Positions 52,061 through 62,164 are shown, counted from the first letter of the stretch. The stretch: DNA of 64,000 nt from JAZKFT01 sp040386335 (GCA_040386335.1 JAZKFT010000008.1:186001-250000); one strand, 5' to 3'. Made by a program: numbers and translations. The notes: generated from the sequence alone by a model not told the origin.

Positions 52061-55000
52061 ATGATACGCCTGTTTTTCCTCAGTCTTTGCCTCATATATA
52101 CCATGCCATCCTGCGTGGAAGTGTCCGCAGCCAAACCAGAATTTTTAAGTGCCATACCTGTTTTGATGGTAAAAACCGACACTGCGTCGAGGGCTTTACA
52201 AATTTCAAAATTGAACATCGATTTGAAAGTGACAGGTAATATTGCCACCACAACTTTCGACATCAGTTTCTACAACCCGGCCGACAAAATACTGGAAGGT
52301 GAATTTGATTTTCCATTAGCCGATGGCCAGAATATTTGCCGTTACGCATTGGATATAAATGGTATATTAAGGGAAGGGGTAGTGGTAGAAAAAGCCACAG
52401 CAAGAGTGGCTTTTGAGAACATAATCCGCAAGGGCATTGACCCCGGCCTGGTGGAAAAGACAAGAGGCAATAATTTTCGTACCCGCATTTATCCGATACC
52501 TGCCAGGGGCTACAAACGAGTGGTGATAGGCATTGAGCAAACATTGGCGTCTGTAAAAGAAGGCCTGGTGTATAGGCTGCCATTGGCTGCTGACCAGCCA
52601 ATGAAAGAATTTGGCATTACTGCTGCGGTCTATAAAACTAGCCAGGCACCCGCTTTGCAAGGCAATACTTTACAAGGATTTAATTTTGAGAAAAATATAA
52701 AAGGATGGGAAGCAAAATTTGCCGCAACTAATTTTACGGCAGCCCATACAGTCGAATTTTTGATTCCCGAAACGGAAGCGCAGGTATATACAGAAACCTA
52801 TGAAGGCAATACTTATTTCTATGGCCATGCCGCAGTGGCAGGGGAGTACCGCGATAAGCCCAATCCTGCATCCATTATTTTATTATGGGATATTTCTGCG
52901 TCGGCAGGTACACGAAATATAAAAAAGGAAATCAGCCTGCTGGAGGCGTATTTTGATCGCATAAAAAATGTCAGCGTGACCCTCGTTCCGTTCAATATCA
53001 CCATGTTACCGAATGAACCTTTTGCCATAAAGAGCGGTGATGCAGGCCCCCTGCTACGCCGGCTGCAATCTTTCAGTTTTGATGGAGGGACCCAATTTGG
53101 CGCCATTGATCTGAAGCAGTTTAGCGGTGAAGAAATATTGCTGTTTACCGATGGCCTTTCCACATTTGGAAAACGGGATATCCTTCTTTCGAATACGCCG
53201 GTTTCGGTTATCAATTCCTCTTCCAGCACTGATTATTCGTTCCTGAAATTTATTGCACACCAAACAAACGGCCATTTTATTAATTTAAACGATACTGAAC
53301 CAATGGCTGCATTGGAAAACATGGCGAAGCTTCCATATCGGTTTGTTAATGCAACTTACAACGACGGGGAGATAGCAGAGTTTTTTACCCAGACCCAAAC
53401 TCAATTGCAGAATGGTTTTTCATTTGCGGGTATTCTAAAAAAGGGGACTGCTTCTATAACGCTCAACTTTGGATATGGGAATAAAGTCACCAGCAGTAAA
53501 ACCATCTCCATTAATAGTGACGACGATCAAACTGACAATATCAAACGGATTTGGGCCAGCACCAAAGTGGCTCATCTGGACCTCGAATATGAAAAAAACA
53601 AAGAAGCCATCACAGAACTCGGCAAGCAGTTTTCAATCGTTACCCAAAACACTTCGTTGCTGGTGTTGGATAGGGTAGAAGACTATGTAGAGTACGAGAT
53701 AACACCTCCGGCGGAGCTTCAAAAAGAATACTTCGCGCTGCTGAAAGAAAAGCAGCAAATGAAAACAGATGAAAAAAAAGAAGCTTATGATCAGGCGCTG
53801 AGTGCCATGCGTGAGATTAAGAATTGGTACGGGCAAAGTGTAAGGTTGCTAAAAAGAAATAAACTCAATGAACAAATTGATTACAGCGATATGGCATTCA
53901 GCAATGGACGGGCAGAAAATGTCCCGGCTCCACATCCCAATTTGCGAAGAGAAAATGTGACGACTGACTCAGCTGTTTCCTCCGGCTCAACTCATACGGC
54001 AGCCACACCGTTTCTTTCCGTTGAAAATGAAGGGGCATCCAAAATGGAAGATCAGAACAAAGCCAAAGAAAGCAATTCTGAAGTAAGCCTCGAAATGGCA
54101 AAAATTGCTGAGCCTCCAAAAATAGAAATGCAAAAATTCAGCCCGCCGGTAATTGTAAAAGATGAAGAAGTAAAAGAAGATGAAAGTCCGGCGGCAGTAT
54201 CACCCCAAATTCAACTGAGCGAATGGGCATCTGAAGCAACATATTTAAAAGAATTAGGAAAAGTAGCAGTATCGGATCAACCCAAAAAGTACCTGTCGCT
54301 TAAAAAAGACTATCTCAAACAACCTTCATTTTTTGTAGATGTTGCCCGTTTCTTTTACGAGAAGAGCAATAAGACCATGGCACTACAGGTACTGAGTAAT
54401 ATTGCCGAGATGAAACTTGAAAACCCTGAACTACTACGGGTACTGGCCAACCAACTCATCGAATTTGGAGAAACTGAATTGGCCATCGAAACTTTTAAGG
54501 AAGTGCTGAATATCCGCGTAGAAGAGCCTCAAAGCTATCGCGACCTGGCACTGGCCTATATCGAAACCGGCAAGTATCAACTGGCTGTAGATTTATTGTA
54601 CCAGGTTGTAACCGGCACCTGGGATGAAAGATTTGGAGGCATAAAATCCATCGCCCTTAATGAAATGAATGCAGTTATCAGTGGCCATGCCAAAGAAGTA
54701 AATATCGCCGGAATTGATAAACAATTTATCCAGTCGATGCCCATGGATGTGCGTATTGTAATTGGATGGAGCAGTAACGACAGCGATATAGACCTATGGG
54801 TTACCGATCCTGCCAAAGAAAAATGTTCGTACGAAAATACCACCACCAGTGGCGGGGGAATCATTTCGGGCGATGTAACGCAGGGCTATGGTCCCGAAGA
54901 ATTTTGTGTGCGCAAAGCCCGAAATGGTAACTATGAAGTAGATGTAAACTTATATGGTGATACCCGGCAAACCCTGGGTGGTCCCATTACCATTAAAGCT

Positions 55001-55111
55001 GAACTCTTCACCAATTTCGGCAGAACCAACCAGCAACGTAAAGTGATCAATTGCCGGGTGGTATCTGACAAAGAACTGATACAGGTTGGGGTTTTACATT
55101 TCGGAATGTGA
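52061..55111 (+). CDS. VIT/VWA domain lipoprotein with C-terminal DUF2135
   Basis: 1016-aa envelope protein. The ATG at 52061 opens a lipoprotein signal (LCLIYTMPSC, Cys18); the frame extends 15 codons further up without one. Order: VIT domain (~45-170: LNIDLKVTGNIATTTFDISFYNPADKILEGEFDFPL), VWA domain (~270-440) with MIDAS DISAS (Asp277, Ser279, Ser281), a charged linker (~560-740), TPR-like helices (~790-890: EFGETELAIETFKEVLNIR, YIETGKYQLAVDLLYQV) and DUF2135 (~915-1010: SNDSDIDLWVTDPAKEKCSY..GDTRQTLGGPITIKAELFTNFGR). Probably a surface protein-binding or assembly protein; no enzyme domain seen. Monocistronic. Confidence 0.88.
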   Translation: MIRLFFLSLCLIYTMPSCVEVSAAKPEFLSAIPVLMVKTDTASRALQISKLNIDLKVTGNIATTTFDISFYNPADKILEGEFDFPLADGQNICRYALDINGILREGVVVEKATARVAFENIIRKGIDPGLVEKTRGNNFRTRIYPIPARGYKRVVIGIEQTLASVKEGLVYRLPLAADQPMKEFGITAAVYKTSQAPALQGNTLQGFNFEKNIKGWEAKFAATNFTAAHTVEFLIPETEAQVYTETYEGNTYFYGHAAVAGEYRDKPNPASIILLWDISASAGTRNIKKEISLLEAYFDRIKNVSVTLVPFNITMLPNEPFAIKSGDAGPLLRRLQSFSFDGGTQFGAIDLKQFSGEEILLFTDGLSTFGKRDILLSNTPVSVINSSSSTDYSFLKFIAHQTNGHFINLNDTEPMAALENMAKLPYRFVNATYNDGEIAEFFTQTQTQLQNGFSFAGILKKGTASITLNFGYGNKVTSSKTISINSDDDQTDNIKRIWASTKVAHLDLEYEKNKEAITELGKQFSIVTQNTSLLVLDRVEDYVEYEITPPAELQKEYFALLKEKQQMKTDEKKEAYDQALSAMREIKNWYGQSVRLLKRNKLNEQIDYSDMAFSNGRAENVPAPHPNLRRENVTTDSAVSSGSTHTAATPFLSVENEGASKMEDQNKAKESNSEVSLEMAKIAEPPKIEMQKFSPPVIVKDEEVKEDESPAAVSPQIQLSEWASEATYLKELGKVAVSDQPKKYLSLKKDYLKQPSFFVDVARFFYEKSNKTMALQVLSNIAEMKLENPELLRVLANQLIEFGETELAIETFKEVLNIRVEEPQSYRDLALAYIETGKYQLAVDLLYQVVTGTWDERFGGIKSIALNEMNAVISGHAKEVNIAGIDKQFIQSMPMDVRIVIGWSSNDSDIDLWVTDPAKEKCSYENTTTSGGGIISGDVTQGYGPEEFCVRKARNGNYEVDVNLYGDTRQTLGGPITIKAELFTNFGRTNQQRKVINCRVVSDKELIQVGVLHFGM

Positions 55112-55201
55112 TTTACATTAATATCAGCTTGCAAATCTTACAGTTGCATATTTTCTTTTCCGAGTGCTTCTATTTCCTTTGTTGACCAAACCCTTAAGAT
55201 T

Positions 55202-57229
55202 TCAGAAATTCAGCTTCCAGACCTGGTTGGAAAGTGTACCATTTACCATTCCTCCTGCAACATAAATGATGTTGTTTACTGCTATAATAGCTGCACTCGT
55301 AATGTTTACAGGCATTACGCCTATTGACCAGGAATTGGTTGTGAGGTCGTAAATGTCAAATCTGGTTTGATTGGCTCCAAAGTAAATAAGCTTGTTATCT
55401 TTCCTGATAGCAATTACCTGGGTTCTTGGCTCAGACAAACAATCAAAACTTGTTGTATTGTTCGCCAGGTTTCTTATCTCCACTGAATTGGTACCTTCCC
55501 AATTATTGCTAGCCTGATCCCAAACATAGCCGCCACCCCAGTAAATTTTATTATTAGCACTTATGGCACCCATTTCACCTCTTATTCTGCTTAATGTATC
55601 ATTGGTCCAGGTGTTGGTAATGGCATCATAAATGTCTATTTGTTTTGAAAGATTTCCACCACTGACTGTATAGAGGCCGACGGATCCTCCGCCAAAATAT
55701 ATTTTATTCCCAGCCACAGCCGGTTGCATAATATGCCGTGCTTCGCTTAGCATTGTGGTTGACCATGTGTTGGTTCCTGCATCATATATATCATTTACCC
55801 GTTGGATATAATCGTCATCACCTCCTGCAAAAACCACCTTGTTACTTGCAGAAGAACCAACAGGGCATCTTGCGCTGCTTAATTGTGCGGAGCTCCATGT
55901 ATTGCTGGATACATCATAAATATCTATGGCAGAAGTCCGGGTGTTGTTCCAGTTGGTAGTGTAGCAACCATTAGTTAATGGATTGATTAAGGGAACAACA
56001 CCACCGGCAAAGAATATTTTATTACCCAACACAGCTGTGCCGGCAGATGATCTTGCAGTTGGCAACTGGGTTATACTCCAGGTGCCACTTGTAATATCAT
56101 AAATATCCACCCTGTTAGTGATACAATTTTGTGACGTTATGCTATTTGCCCCGCCTGCAAATAAAATTTTATTTCCTGCCGCTGCCACTGCAAACCCAGG
56201 CCTTGTTTCGGATAGTGAGCCAATTGAAGTGAGCTGTGCCGGCACTAAAGGGCGGTTCATCAGTGATACCGAATTTACGAACACGGTATCCATTCCTGTA
56301 GCGCCCATATTATCGGTAACTTTTAAAATAAATTCATAAACACCCATGTTAAGGTTACTCACCTGTGTAATGGCAGCCGCAGGATTTATAATAGTTCCGG
56401 GCCCTGTCCACAAATAAGACACAATGGTTCCATCCGGGTCAACTGAAGCCGTTCCGTTCAAACTAAAGGATGACGGATTGATGCTACAGGTTTGCAGATC
56501 ATAATTAACTGAAATGTCAGACCCAGCATGGGCTACGGGCGGCAGGTTTGAAGTATTACTGCTAACCGTAACCTGGATCGTGTCTTTCGAAAATAGTCCG
56601 GCTGCGTCTGTTACTTTCAATTCAAACAAATAAACACCTGGTGCAAGATTCGTAACCGGTGTTTGCGAAATATTGGCGTCGGCAATATTGTACGATAATG
56701 GCCCCGAAATTTTTGCCCATGTATAACTGCTTATGTTATTATCCGGGTCTGAAGAGCCGCTGCCATCAAGTGTTACAGTATTGGCCGGTAAAACGATTGT
56801 AGTATCCCTGCCTGCGTTTGCTATTGGTGGCCGGTTGGTAGTGCCTGCGGGATACACGGTCACCTGCACCGTATCTTTAGCCGAGAGACCGCCTTTGTCG
56901 GTTACGGTTAGTTGAAACAGGTACACTGCTTTTACCAATTTATTTACGATGGTTTTTGCAGATAAAGAACTGCTGATATTCAACGTATCTGGGCCTGCTA
57001 TTTTTACCCATTTAAAACCAACTATCCCATCATCGGGGTCTGTAGATCTACTGCCATCAAGCTTTATACTGTCGGCAGGCAATATGATGCTGGTATCTTT
57101 TCCGGCATTGGCAACAGGAGGCTTATTGGACTCCCGGCAGTTTTCGCAGGAATATTCTTTTTTGCAGGAAACATACAAGAGCGTACATGAAAGCAGCAGG
57201 AAGGTGGTATATTTTAATAGCTGTCGCAT
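55202..57229 (-). CDS. Lipoprotein with three PKD domains and kelch repeats
   Basis: 675 aa, ATG at 57229. Lipobox LLYVSC (Cys ~23) then KKEYSCENC. Three PKD-type Ig domains (~35-125, ~130-220, ~228-325), each with PPVANAG(K/R)DT and a SxDPDxxIxxYxW motif. From ~340 a kelch beta-propeller of about six blades, with repeated KI(F/Y)FAGG and IYDxxxNTWS elements and RNL-type loops. Cell-surface binding protein of unknown ligand. Same direction as the PLL-like lectin gene upstream, with 223 bp between. Confidence 0.87.
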   Translation of the reverse strand: MRQLLKYTTFLLLSCTLLYVSCKKEYSCENCRESNKPPVANAGKDTSIILPADSIKLDGSRSTDPDDGIVGFKWVKIAGPDTLNISSSLSAKTIVNKLVKAVYLFQLTVTDKGGLSAKDTVQVTVYPAGTTNRPPIANAGRDTTIVLPANTVTLDGSGSSDPDNNISSYTWAKISGPLSYNIADANISQTPVTNLAPGVYLFELKVTDAAGLFSKDTIQVTVSSNTSNLPPVAHAGSDISVNYDLQTCSINPSSFSLNGTASVDPDGTIVSYLWTGPGTIINPAAAITQVSNLNMGVYEFILKVTDNMGATGMDTVFVNSVSLMNRPLVPAQLTSIGSLSETRPGFAVAAAGNKILFAGGANSITSQNCITNRVDIYDITSGTWSITQLPTARSSAGTAVLGNKIFFAGGVVPLINPLTNGCYTTNWNNTRTSAIDIYDVSSNTWSSAQLSSARCPVGSSASNKVVFAGGDDDYIQRVNDIYDAGTNTWSTTMLSEARHIMQPAVAGNKIYFGGGSVGLYTVSGGNLSKQIDIYDAITNTWTNDTLSRIRGEMGAISANNKIYWGGGYVWDQASNNWEGTNSVEIRNLANNTTSFDCLSEPRTQVIAIRKDNKLIYFGANQTRFDIYDLTTNSWSIGVMPVNITSAAIIAVNNIIYVAGGMVNGTLSNQVWKLNF

Positions 57230-57452
57230 GACTGAAAGTTTTGAATGAAAAGCAAGCATGTCAACTTTTAGATCCAGGTTCAAAGGAGTATGTATCCATG
57301 GATGATAAAAACAAGGTAAAAAATAAAAGGCCCTTATGCAAGCACTGTTCCACCAATCAAATGCATACCGCAGGGGAGTGTAACGGTGTCAGGAATAATT
57401 TCCAGGTTGTTCACTATACTGGCTCCATGGCTTCGAAATCTTCGCAGGAATA

Positions 57453-59549
57453 TTACTGACACTGATTAATTATTCTGCTAAAAAGTGCATTCATATCAAC
57501 AGCATCATTCCATCCCGGGGGCTTTTTGCCAGATGAATAACCTTTATTCTTCAAATCAGATAAATATTGATTATTGAGATACCGGGTGTCGAAATTTCCT
57601 AACCCGGAGTAAAATTTTTGAAAAAGATTGGCCGGATCCAGGGCAAAATCGCCCCGGTGCGAATCCGTATCTTTTCCATCCCATTTCCAGGGAGCGTCTG
57701 CTCCATCTATACTGCACCAGGCTGTACCACCGCCACCATCACCACATCCCCCGGTTCCGTCTCCTTTAAAGCTTCCAAAGCCTACAAAAACGGATGCGTT
57801 TTCCCGTGGCACTCCAATGTCCGATAGCTGGTGTGCCCATAACCCTCCCGGAGCAAAAATGTCTACCAATTTATATAAAACACGACGATCATTTCCAGAG
57901 GTGGGAACCTGGGCCGTGGTCCTGGATGGATAATAGATGATCCCATCTTCTCCCTCTTTCCCGCTAAAATCTCCTATATGGGGATATGCTTTAAGACCAT
58001 GGCCCTTGGCTTCCTGGGAAGTCAGGGGATGAGCCGATCCTTCAAATTCTGAAGCACGAAGTGTACCATCAATACCTTCCCCGCCATTTGATAGCGGACT
58101 GCTACGGGGTGTAAAAGAATATAGATCCCAGTGAGCAATGGTAATGGCTCCTTCCATCTTTCCATATGGTGTCCCATCTTTCCGGATCATTTGGATGATC
58201 CCTTCCAGGTCATTCTCATGTTCCGAAGTTGCATACTCATCCCAATCGCGGGGATGATAAAATGCATAAAGAATATACCAGTGGGTGCAGGTTTCAACGA
58301 TCGAATAATATACAGTAGCAGCAAGCGGAGCATTATTTATATTATCCCAGTTGTCAATCGTATTCCAATTATTGTCATAATTCACACTGGTGATATAATC
58401 TGCTTTGGGATTACTGTTATCCGTATCCTGGTAATGGATCGGCGCATAATGAAAAGCCAGTTCGGGATAGTTATTAAGTGCAGCTGCATTGACTAAGGAA
58501 TAAGACCAGTCACTCCATCCACCATTGGGCAATAGTTGCCATTTCTTCCATTCAGCATCATCCGTTGCCAGGGAAAATATTTCCATCCGGCCATCGGCAT
58601 TCTTGCCTACGACAAAATCCAGGATCTGTCTTCCACCGAGCGAAGCCCATTCGCCCCATCCACCGGATGGCGTTTGTTGCCATTTATGCCAGATCGCATT
58701 ATCGCCGCCCAAAGCAAATAGTTCGAGTCGTCCATCTGCATTCGATGACACAAATAATTTTTTAAGGCCATTTCCTCCCAGGGAGGCCCATTGACTCCAT
58801 CCTCCATTGGGAGCCACCTGCCATGTATGCCAGATGCCATTGTCGCCGCCAATAGCAAATAGCTCAAGTCTTTTATCTGCATTGGTGGACACATAGAATT
58901 TTTTGAGCCCTGTTCCGCCTAAAGATGCCCATTCACCCCATCCTCCATTAGGTGTTTGCTGCCATTTGTGCCATATGCGCTGGTCAGCTCCCAGGGCTGC
59001 TAATTCCAGCCGGCCGTCTGCATTTTTTGATACAAATATTTGTTTAAGATTCGTTCCCCCGAGTGAAGCCCATTCACCCCATCCGCCATTGGGAGCCGAC
59101 TGCCATTTATGCCAGACCGCATTGTCCCCGCCCAGTACAAACAATTCCAGCCTGCCGTCGGCATTTTTCATCGCAAATAATTGTTTCAGGTTAGATCCGC
59201 CCAGTGAAGCCCAATCACCCCATCCACCATTTGGGGCGACCTGCTTTTTGTGCGTTATGGCCCCATCGCCCCCAAGAGCAAACAGAACAAGACTGCCATC
59301 ACTATTATTTTCTGCAAAAATGGATTGGATAAACTTTCCTCCAAGCGAATACCAGTCACTCCATCCGTTATTTGGTTTTTTTTGGTATTTATGAAATACT
59401 TCACCGGCATTGTCCAGCAGGTAAACTTCCAACCTTCCATCTGCATTGCTGGCATGCAGGATTTGCTTATACTTCTGGCCTGATACTGCAGCGCTAAGTA
59501 CCAATAAATGCAGTAAAATGGATACGAGTAAAATGAATTGCTTTTTCAT
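57453..59549 (-). CDS. PLL-like seven-bladed beta-propeller lectin fused to an unassigned C-terminal domain
   Basis: 698 aa, secreted. ATG at 59549 gives signal peptide MKKQFILLVSILLHLLVLSAAVSGQ. Residues ~25-360 hold seven ~47-residue repeats of NADGRLELFALGGDNxIWHKWQ..PNGGWGEWASLGG type, matching Photorhabdus PLL/tectonin-like propellers that bind fucose-type sugars. The C-terminal ~320 residues start NYPELAFHYAPIHYQDTD and carry THWYILYAFYHPRDWDEYATSEHENDLEGI, HWDLYSFTP and GHGLKAYPHIGDF. That resembles a Vps62/NPP1-like layout (cluster of His, Asp, Glu near HxxDWE) but the match is weak and I do not assign it. The 5' leader is a duplicate of the sequence at ~62165-62310. Confidence 0.82.
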   Translation of the reverse strand: MKKQFILLVSILLHLLVLSAAVSGQKYKQILHASNADGRLEVYLLDNAGEVFHKYQKKPNNGWSDWYSLGGKFIQSIFAENNSDGSLVLFALGGDGAITHKKQVAPNGGWGDWASLGGSNLKQLFAMKNADGRLELFVLGGDNAVWHKWQSAPNGGWGEWASLGGTNLKQIFVSKNADGRLELAALGADQRIWHKWQQTPNGGWGEWASLGGTGLKKFYVSTNADKRLELFAIGGDNGIWHTWQVAPNGGWSQWASLGGNGLKKLFVSSNADGRLELFALGGDNAIWHKWQQTPSGGWGEWASLGGRQILDFVVGKNADGRMEIFSLATDDAEWKKWQLLPNGGWSDWSYSLVNAAALNNYPELAFHYAPIHYQDTDNSNPKADYITSVNYDNNWNTIDNWDNINNAPLAATVYYSIVETCTHWYILYAFYHPRDWDEYATSEHENDLEGIIQMIRKDGTPYGKMEGAITIAHWDLYSFTPRSSPLSNGGEGIDGTLRASEFEGSAHPLTSQEAKGHGLKAYPHIGDFSGKEGEDGIIYYPSRTTAQVPTSGNDRRVLYKLVDIFAPGGLWAHQLSDIGVPRENASVFVGFGSFKGDGTGGCGDGGGGTAWCSIDGADAPWKWDGKDTDSHRGDFALDPANLFQKFYSGLGNFDTRYLNNQYLSDLKNKGYSSGKKPPGWNDAVDMNALFSRIINQCQ

Positions 59550-59559
59550 AAAGAATAAT

Positions 59560-59715
59560 TTAAATGTGTGTGTATAAGTACCATTTTGTGACCGGTAACC
59601 AATAATGGATTGGCTGCCTTTCTGATTTATTAAAACTAACACTGGTACAAACCGTTGCGACAAATAACTCTACGAATCAGCCATAAAAATCTATGAACAT
59701 TGCGGTAGGCCGTGC
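59560..59715 (-). repeat. Leader-like repeat, copy A
   Basis: ~150 bp directly 5' of the PLL-lectin ATG that also occurs, diverged, at ~62165-62310 in the same orientation. Shared words in order: ATAGATTTTTATGGC, AGAGTTATT, GTTTGTACC, GTTAGTTT, AATAAAT, ACAAAATGG, ACTTATAC. No coding frame and no terminal inverted repeats seen. Confidence 0.6.
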
Positions 59716-59722
59716 AATGCTA

Positions 59723-59899
59723 TTACCTGCTAACTAATGTATCGGTACCCGCTTGTTCCAGATTCAGGGCAGCAGTGATCGTTGGATAGTCACCCGGAAT
59801 GGTGATAATACCGGAAACCTGGGCTATTGATTTTTCTGATGCAAAAGCCGTTACCACTGTAAACAAAATACCGGAGACAAATTTCAATGTCGGTTTCAT
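59723..59899 (-). pseudogene. Truncated secreted-protein gene, N-terminal stub
   Basis: ~58 residues: signal peptide MKPTLKFVSGILFTVVTAFASEKSIAQ and then GIITIPGDYPTITAALNL, the usual opening of Bacteroidota right-handed beta-helix (pectinesterase-like) surface proteins. It stops with TAA after LVSR. The rest of the protein is missing and leader copy A begins immediately after, so this looks like a deletion or recombination remnant. Confidence 0.6.
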
Positions 59900-59905
59900 G
59901 TTTTT

Positions 59906-60176
59906 TGTTTTAGTGATAACAGGAACTAATGTTTGCTGTTTGGTTTCACCCTTGGGCTGCAAATGCTTTCAGCAATTTGTTGAACCCCGGTCAATTATCA
60001 AATGAGTACTCACACCCTTTTTGTACAGGCACCGTTGTGTGCAATAAAAAATATTGGATAACCAGCCTCTATTGAATTGTTAAGGCTGCTACTGGTCTTC
60101 ATAACCATATGCTGAAAACTCCTGTCTTTGCCGAACAAAGACAGGAGCAGTTGAATATTACTTATGAAAGACTTTA
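59906..60176. other. Intergenic region with haloperoxidase terminator
   Basis: 271 bp. Contains the hairpin at 60119-60147 and nothing else I recognise. Confidence 0.5.
60119..60147 (-). terminator. Hairpin terminator after the haloperoxidase gene
   Basis: Perfect 12 bp stem CTCCTGTCTTTG / CAAAGACAGGAG with a 5 nt loop, followed on the minus strand by TTTTC; the T-run is short. Confidence 0.7.
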
Positions 60177-61574
60177 TTACTCTTTTTTAAACTTTACTGT
60201 GCTTAAAACATTCTGTGCAATTTTTTTGCCTTGTACCCGGCTTTTATCTTGTGTAGCCTGGTAGTGAAGCCCGCCAAATACCCGGCTGTTCGACATTTCA
60301 ATACTCATCTCTTCCCAGGAGTTATAACTGCGGGCAGGAAAACCGAGATAATCGTAGGTATGCAGGGTGATTTGAAAATTATCGCCAAACATATTAGCAA
60401 GCATAGTCGTAGCCGCTGAATTGATGGTGGCATGGCCCGAAGGAAACTCAGGATGGTTGGGTACAGCAATAAATGTAGTCCAGAGAGAGTCAATGTATTT
60501 TTTGATGTAGGTAACCGGGCGCACCAGGTTAAATATGTATTTATCGGTGAAACATATAATGGTTGCGTCGCTTTGAGCGATCCCGATTTTTGCATAGGCC
60601 AGTGCAGCTACATCAAGCATAGGTTTTGCTTTGCTGAGTGTCTGAGATAAAATGGAAACAAAATTTCCCCCGGGAGAATAGCCCGGCACGTCACGGTGGT
60701 AAATAGTAGCAGCTTGTTGATCGGGTGTTGCATTATTCCTCTTGTCATAAGCATCTTTTGCCATATTCCAAAAATCGGATCCCATGACAGTGGAGTAGGT
60801 TGGCGGTGGCGGTAGTGTAGTACCATTAGCTACACCAGGCACCAGGAGCCTGCGCTGCCATGCATATGGATTAACAATAGCGGCTGGTGGCGGAGACGTT
60901 GGAACCCAATACCAGGGAGTAGCAGGTGTGGGAAGTGGGGGAACATAAGGCAGATTTACATTTGCAGAACCATCGGTAGCAGCCCATGCAAAAACCCTTG
61001 TGGACACTTCTTTTCCAAAAGTGACGGAGCGTTGTATTGTTGCAGCATCCACTTCTCCCGCATAGATTGCCTGGAGGGCATTTTCAAGACTATCCATTTT
61101 TGTTTTGTTCGCAGTCGCTGTTGTTGGAAAAAGTTTCCGGTTCATATCAGCAAGCGCTGCATTGGCACAGGCTGCCCAATGATATGCTTTGCCCGGCTCA
61201 GTTGCCGGCATCACAGGAAAATCGGTGAGCTGACCATGTAGGGTTTGATAAGCAGGCATGCCCGGTACAACGGATTCGTAAACTGCGATACCGCAATAGG
61301 ACTGGCACCTGTCAGTAGCCTGGCTACCTGTACCGGCCGGCAACGGAACTTTCAGCATATCCAGCTGCATATTGATCCATTGGATAACGACATCCGAAGA
61401 ATAGGTTTTTGTTTGTTTTAAGTGGCCACTCTCAGCGTTGCCGTTGTTTGGTACTGATGGAGTTTCCTGCTGTGCAGGATAATCTTTTATTTCTTTTTTG
61501 CAGGAAATAAAAACAAAAAGCGAAAGGCTTAACACAAAAAGCCTTTTAACGGCGATGTTGGTTAACGAGTTCAT
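60177..61574 (-). CDS. Vanadium-dependent haloperoxidase / PAP2-like phosphatase, lipoprotein
   Basis: 465-aa secreted lipoprotein (LFVFISC, Cys25, then KKE). The vanadate/phosphate-binding residues are in place: FTDKYIFNLVRP (Lys345, Arg352), PEFPSGHATINSA (Ser379, Gly380, His381) and SRVFGGLHYQATQD (Arg431, His437). Halide-specific residues cannot be told apart by eye, so haloperoxidase or acid phosphatase are both possible. A Pro-rich stretch (VPPLPTPATPWYWVPTSPPP, ~210-230) is a surface loop. Single gene with its own terminator. Confidence 0.87.
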   Translation of the reverse strand: MNSLTNIAVKRLFVLSLSLFVFISCKKEIKDYPAQQETPSVPNNGNAESGHLKQTKTYSSDVVIQWINMQLDMLKVPLPAGTGSQATDRCQSYCGIAVYESVVPGMPAYQTLHGQLTDFPVMPATEPGKAYHWAACANAALADMNRKLFPTTATANKTKMDSLENALQAIYAGEVDAATIQRSVTFGKEVSTRVFAWAATDGSANVNLPYVPPLPTPATPWYWVPTSPPPAAIVNPYAWQRRLLVPGVANGTTLPPPPTYSTVMGSDFWNMAKDAYDKRNNATPDQQAATIYHRDVPGYSPGGNFVSILSQTLSKAKPMLDVAALAYAKIGIAQSDATIICFTDKYIFNLVRPVTYIKKYIDSLWTTFIAVPNHPEFPSGHATINSAATTMLANMFGDNFQITLHTYDYLGFPARSYNSWEEMSIEMSNSRVFGGLHYQATQDKSRVQGKKIAQNVLSTVKFKKE

Positions 61575-61880
61575 TTTTTTAAATTTTTGAGTGAGAAATG
61601 TGGTTTGATTCTTATGGTTTTCATGACATTTATTGTCGGAATAAATTCATGGCATTAGTGACTGCTGTCTCTGCAGGCAGGCAGGCTATTACCACTATGG
61701 TGGAGTACTCAGATACAGGTTGAAGCGGAATTACAGTCACTTTATTTGTATCATCTTCCAGGAATGCCGAAAGGGTGTGCTTTATTTAAACTCGCACCGG
61801 TTAACTATAACCCTGGCATTCATTTTTACAATAAAGATTTAGATGTCCCTGAAACCCCTGACAACAGTGTTATGGCAGAT
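61575..61880. other. Intergenic region with an unassigned open + frame
   Basis: 306 bp upstream of the haloperoxidase gene. On + an uninterrupted frame of ~77 codons runs from ~61665 to a TAA at 61896-61898. It reads coherently (e.g. LQSLYLYHLPGMPKGCALFK, APVNYNPGIHFYN) but has no start codon in a sensible place and is antisense to 61881-62087. It may be a gene remnant. Confidence 0.35.
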
Positions 61881-62087
61881 CTATGGAGGGTGACCTAATT
61901 CCAGCGCACAACGTTCGGGTATCATTGCATTTCGAGCCTCTTCCGTTACCTGTTGTTTATATCTTAATTCGCTGGAATTGGGGCTTAATTTGCCTCCAAT
62001 AGAAATTATGGAGCCGCTACCTTCAGCACCAATGTGAATTCCGGTGTGACCAGAATAAAAGATCTCTTTATTGCTAATTGGGTGCAT
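61881..62087 (-). pseudogene. Short frame after leader copy B, possibly a gene remnant
   Basis: 68 aa from an ATG (MHPISNKEIFYSGHTG) with no signal peptide. IHIGAEGSGSIISIGGKL has the Gly-rich beta look of adhesin-type repeats; the rest (SSELRYKQQVTEEARNAM) is different. Unknown; it may be part of a broken surface-protein gene. Confidence 0.3.
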
Positions 62088-62164
62088 GAGCTTTATTTTT
62101 TACCACGCTTGTGGTGAACGCTTGACTGAGCTGACCCCGATTCAACCTTTACTAAAATAATAAC

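Noticed and set aside
57241..57459. 72-codon + frame between two minus-strand genes
   Set aside because: Starts inside the upstream gene's 5' region, no homology I can recognise.
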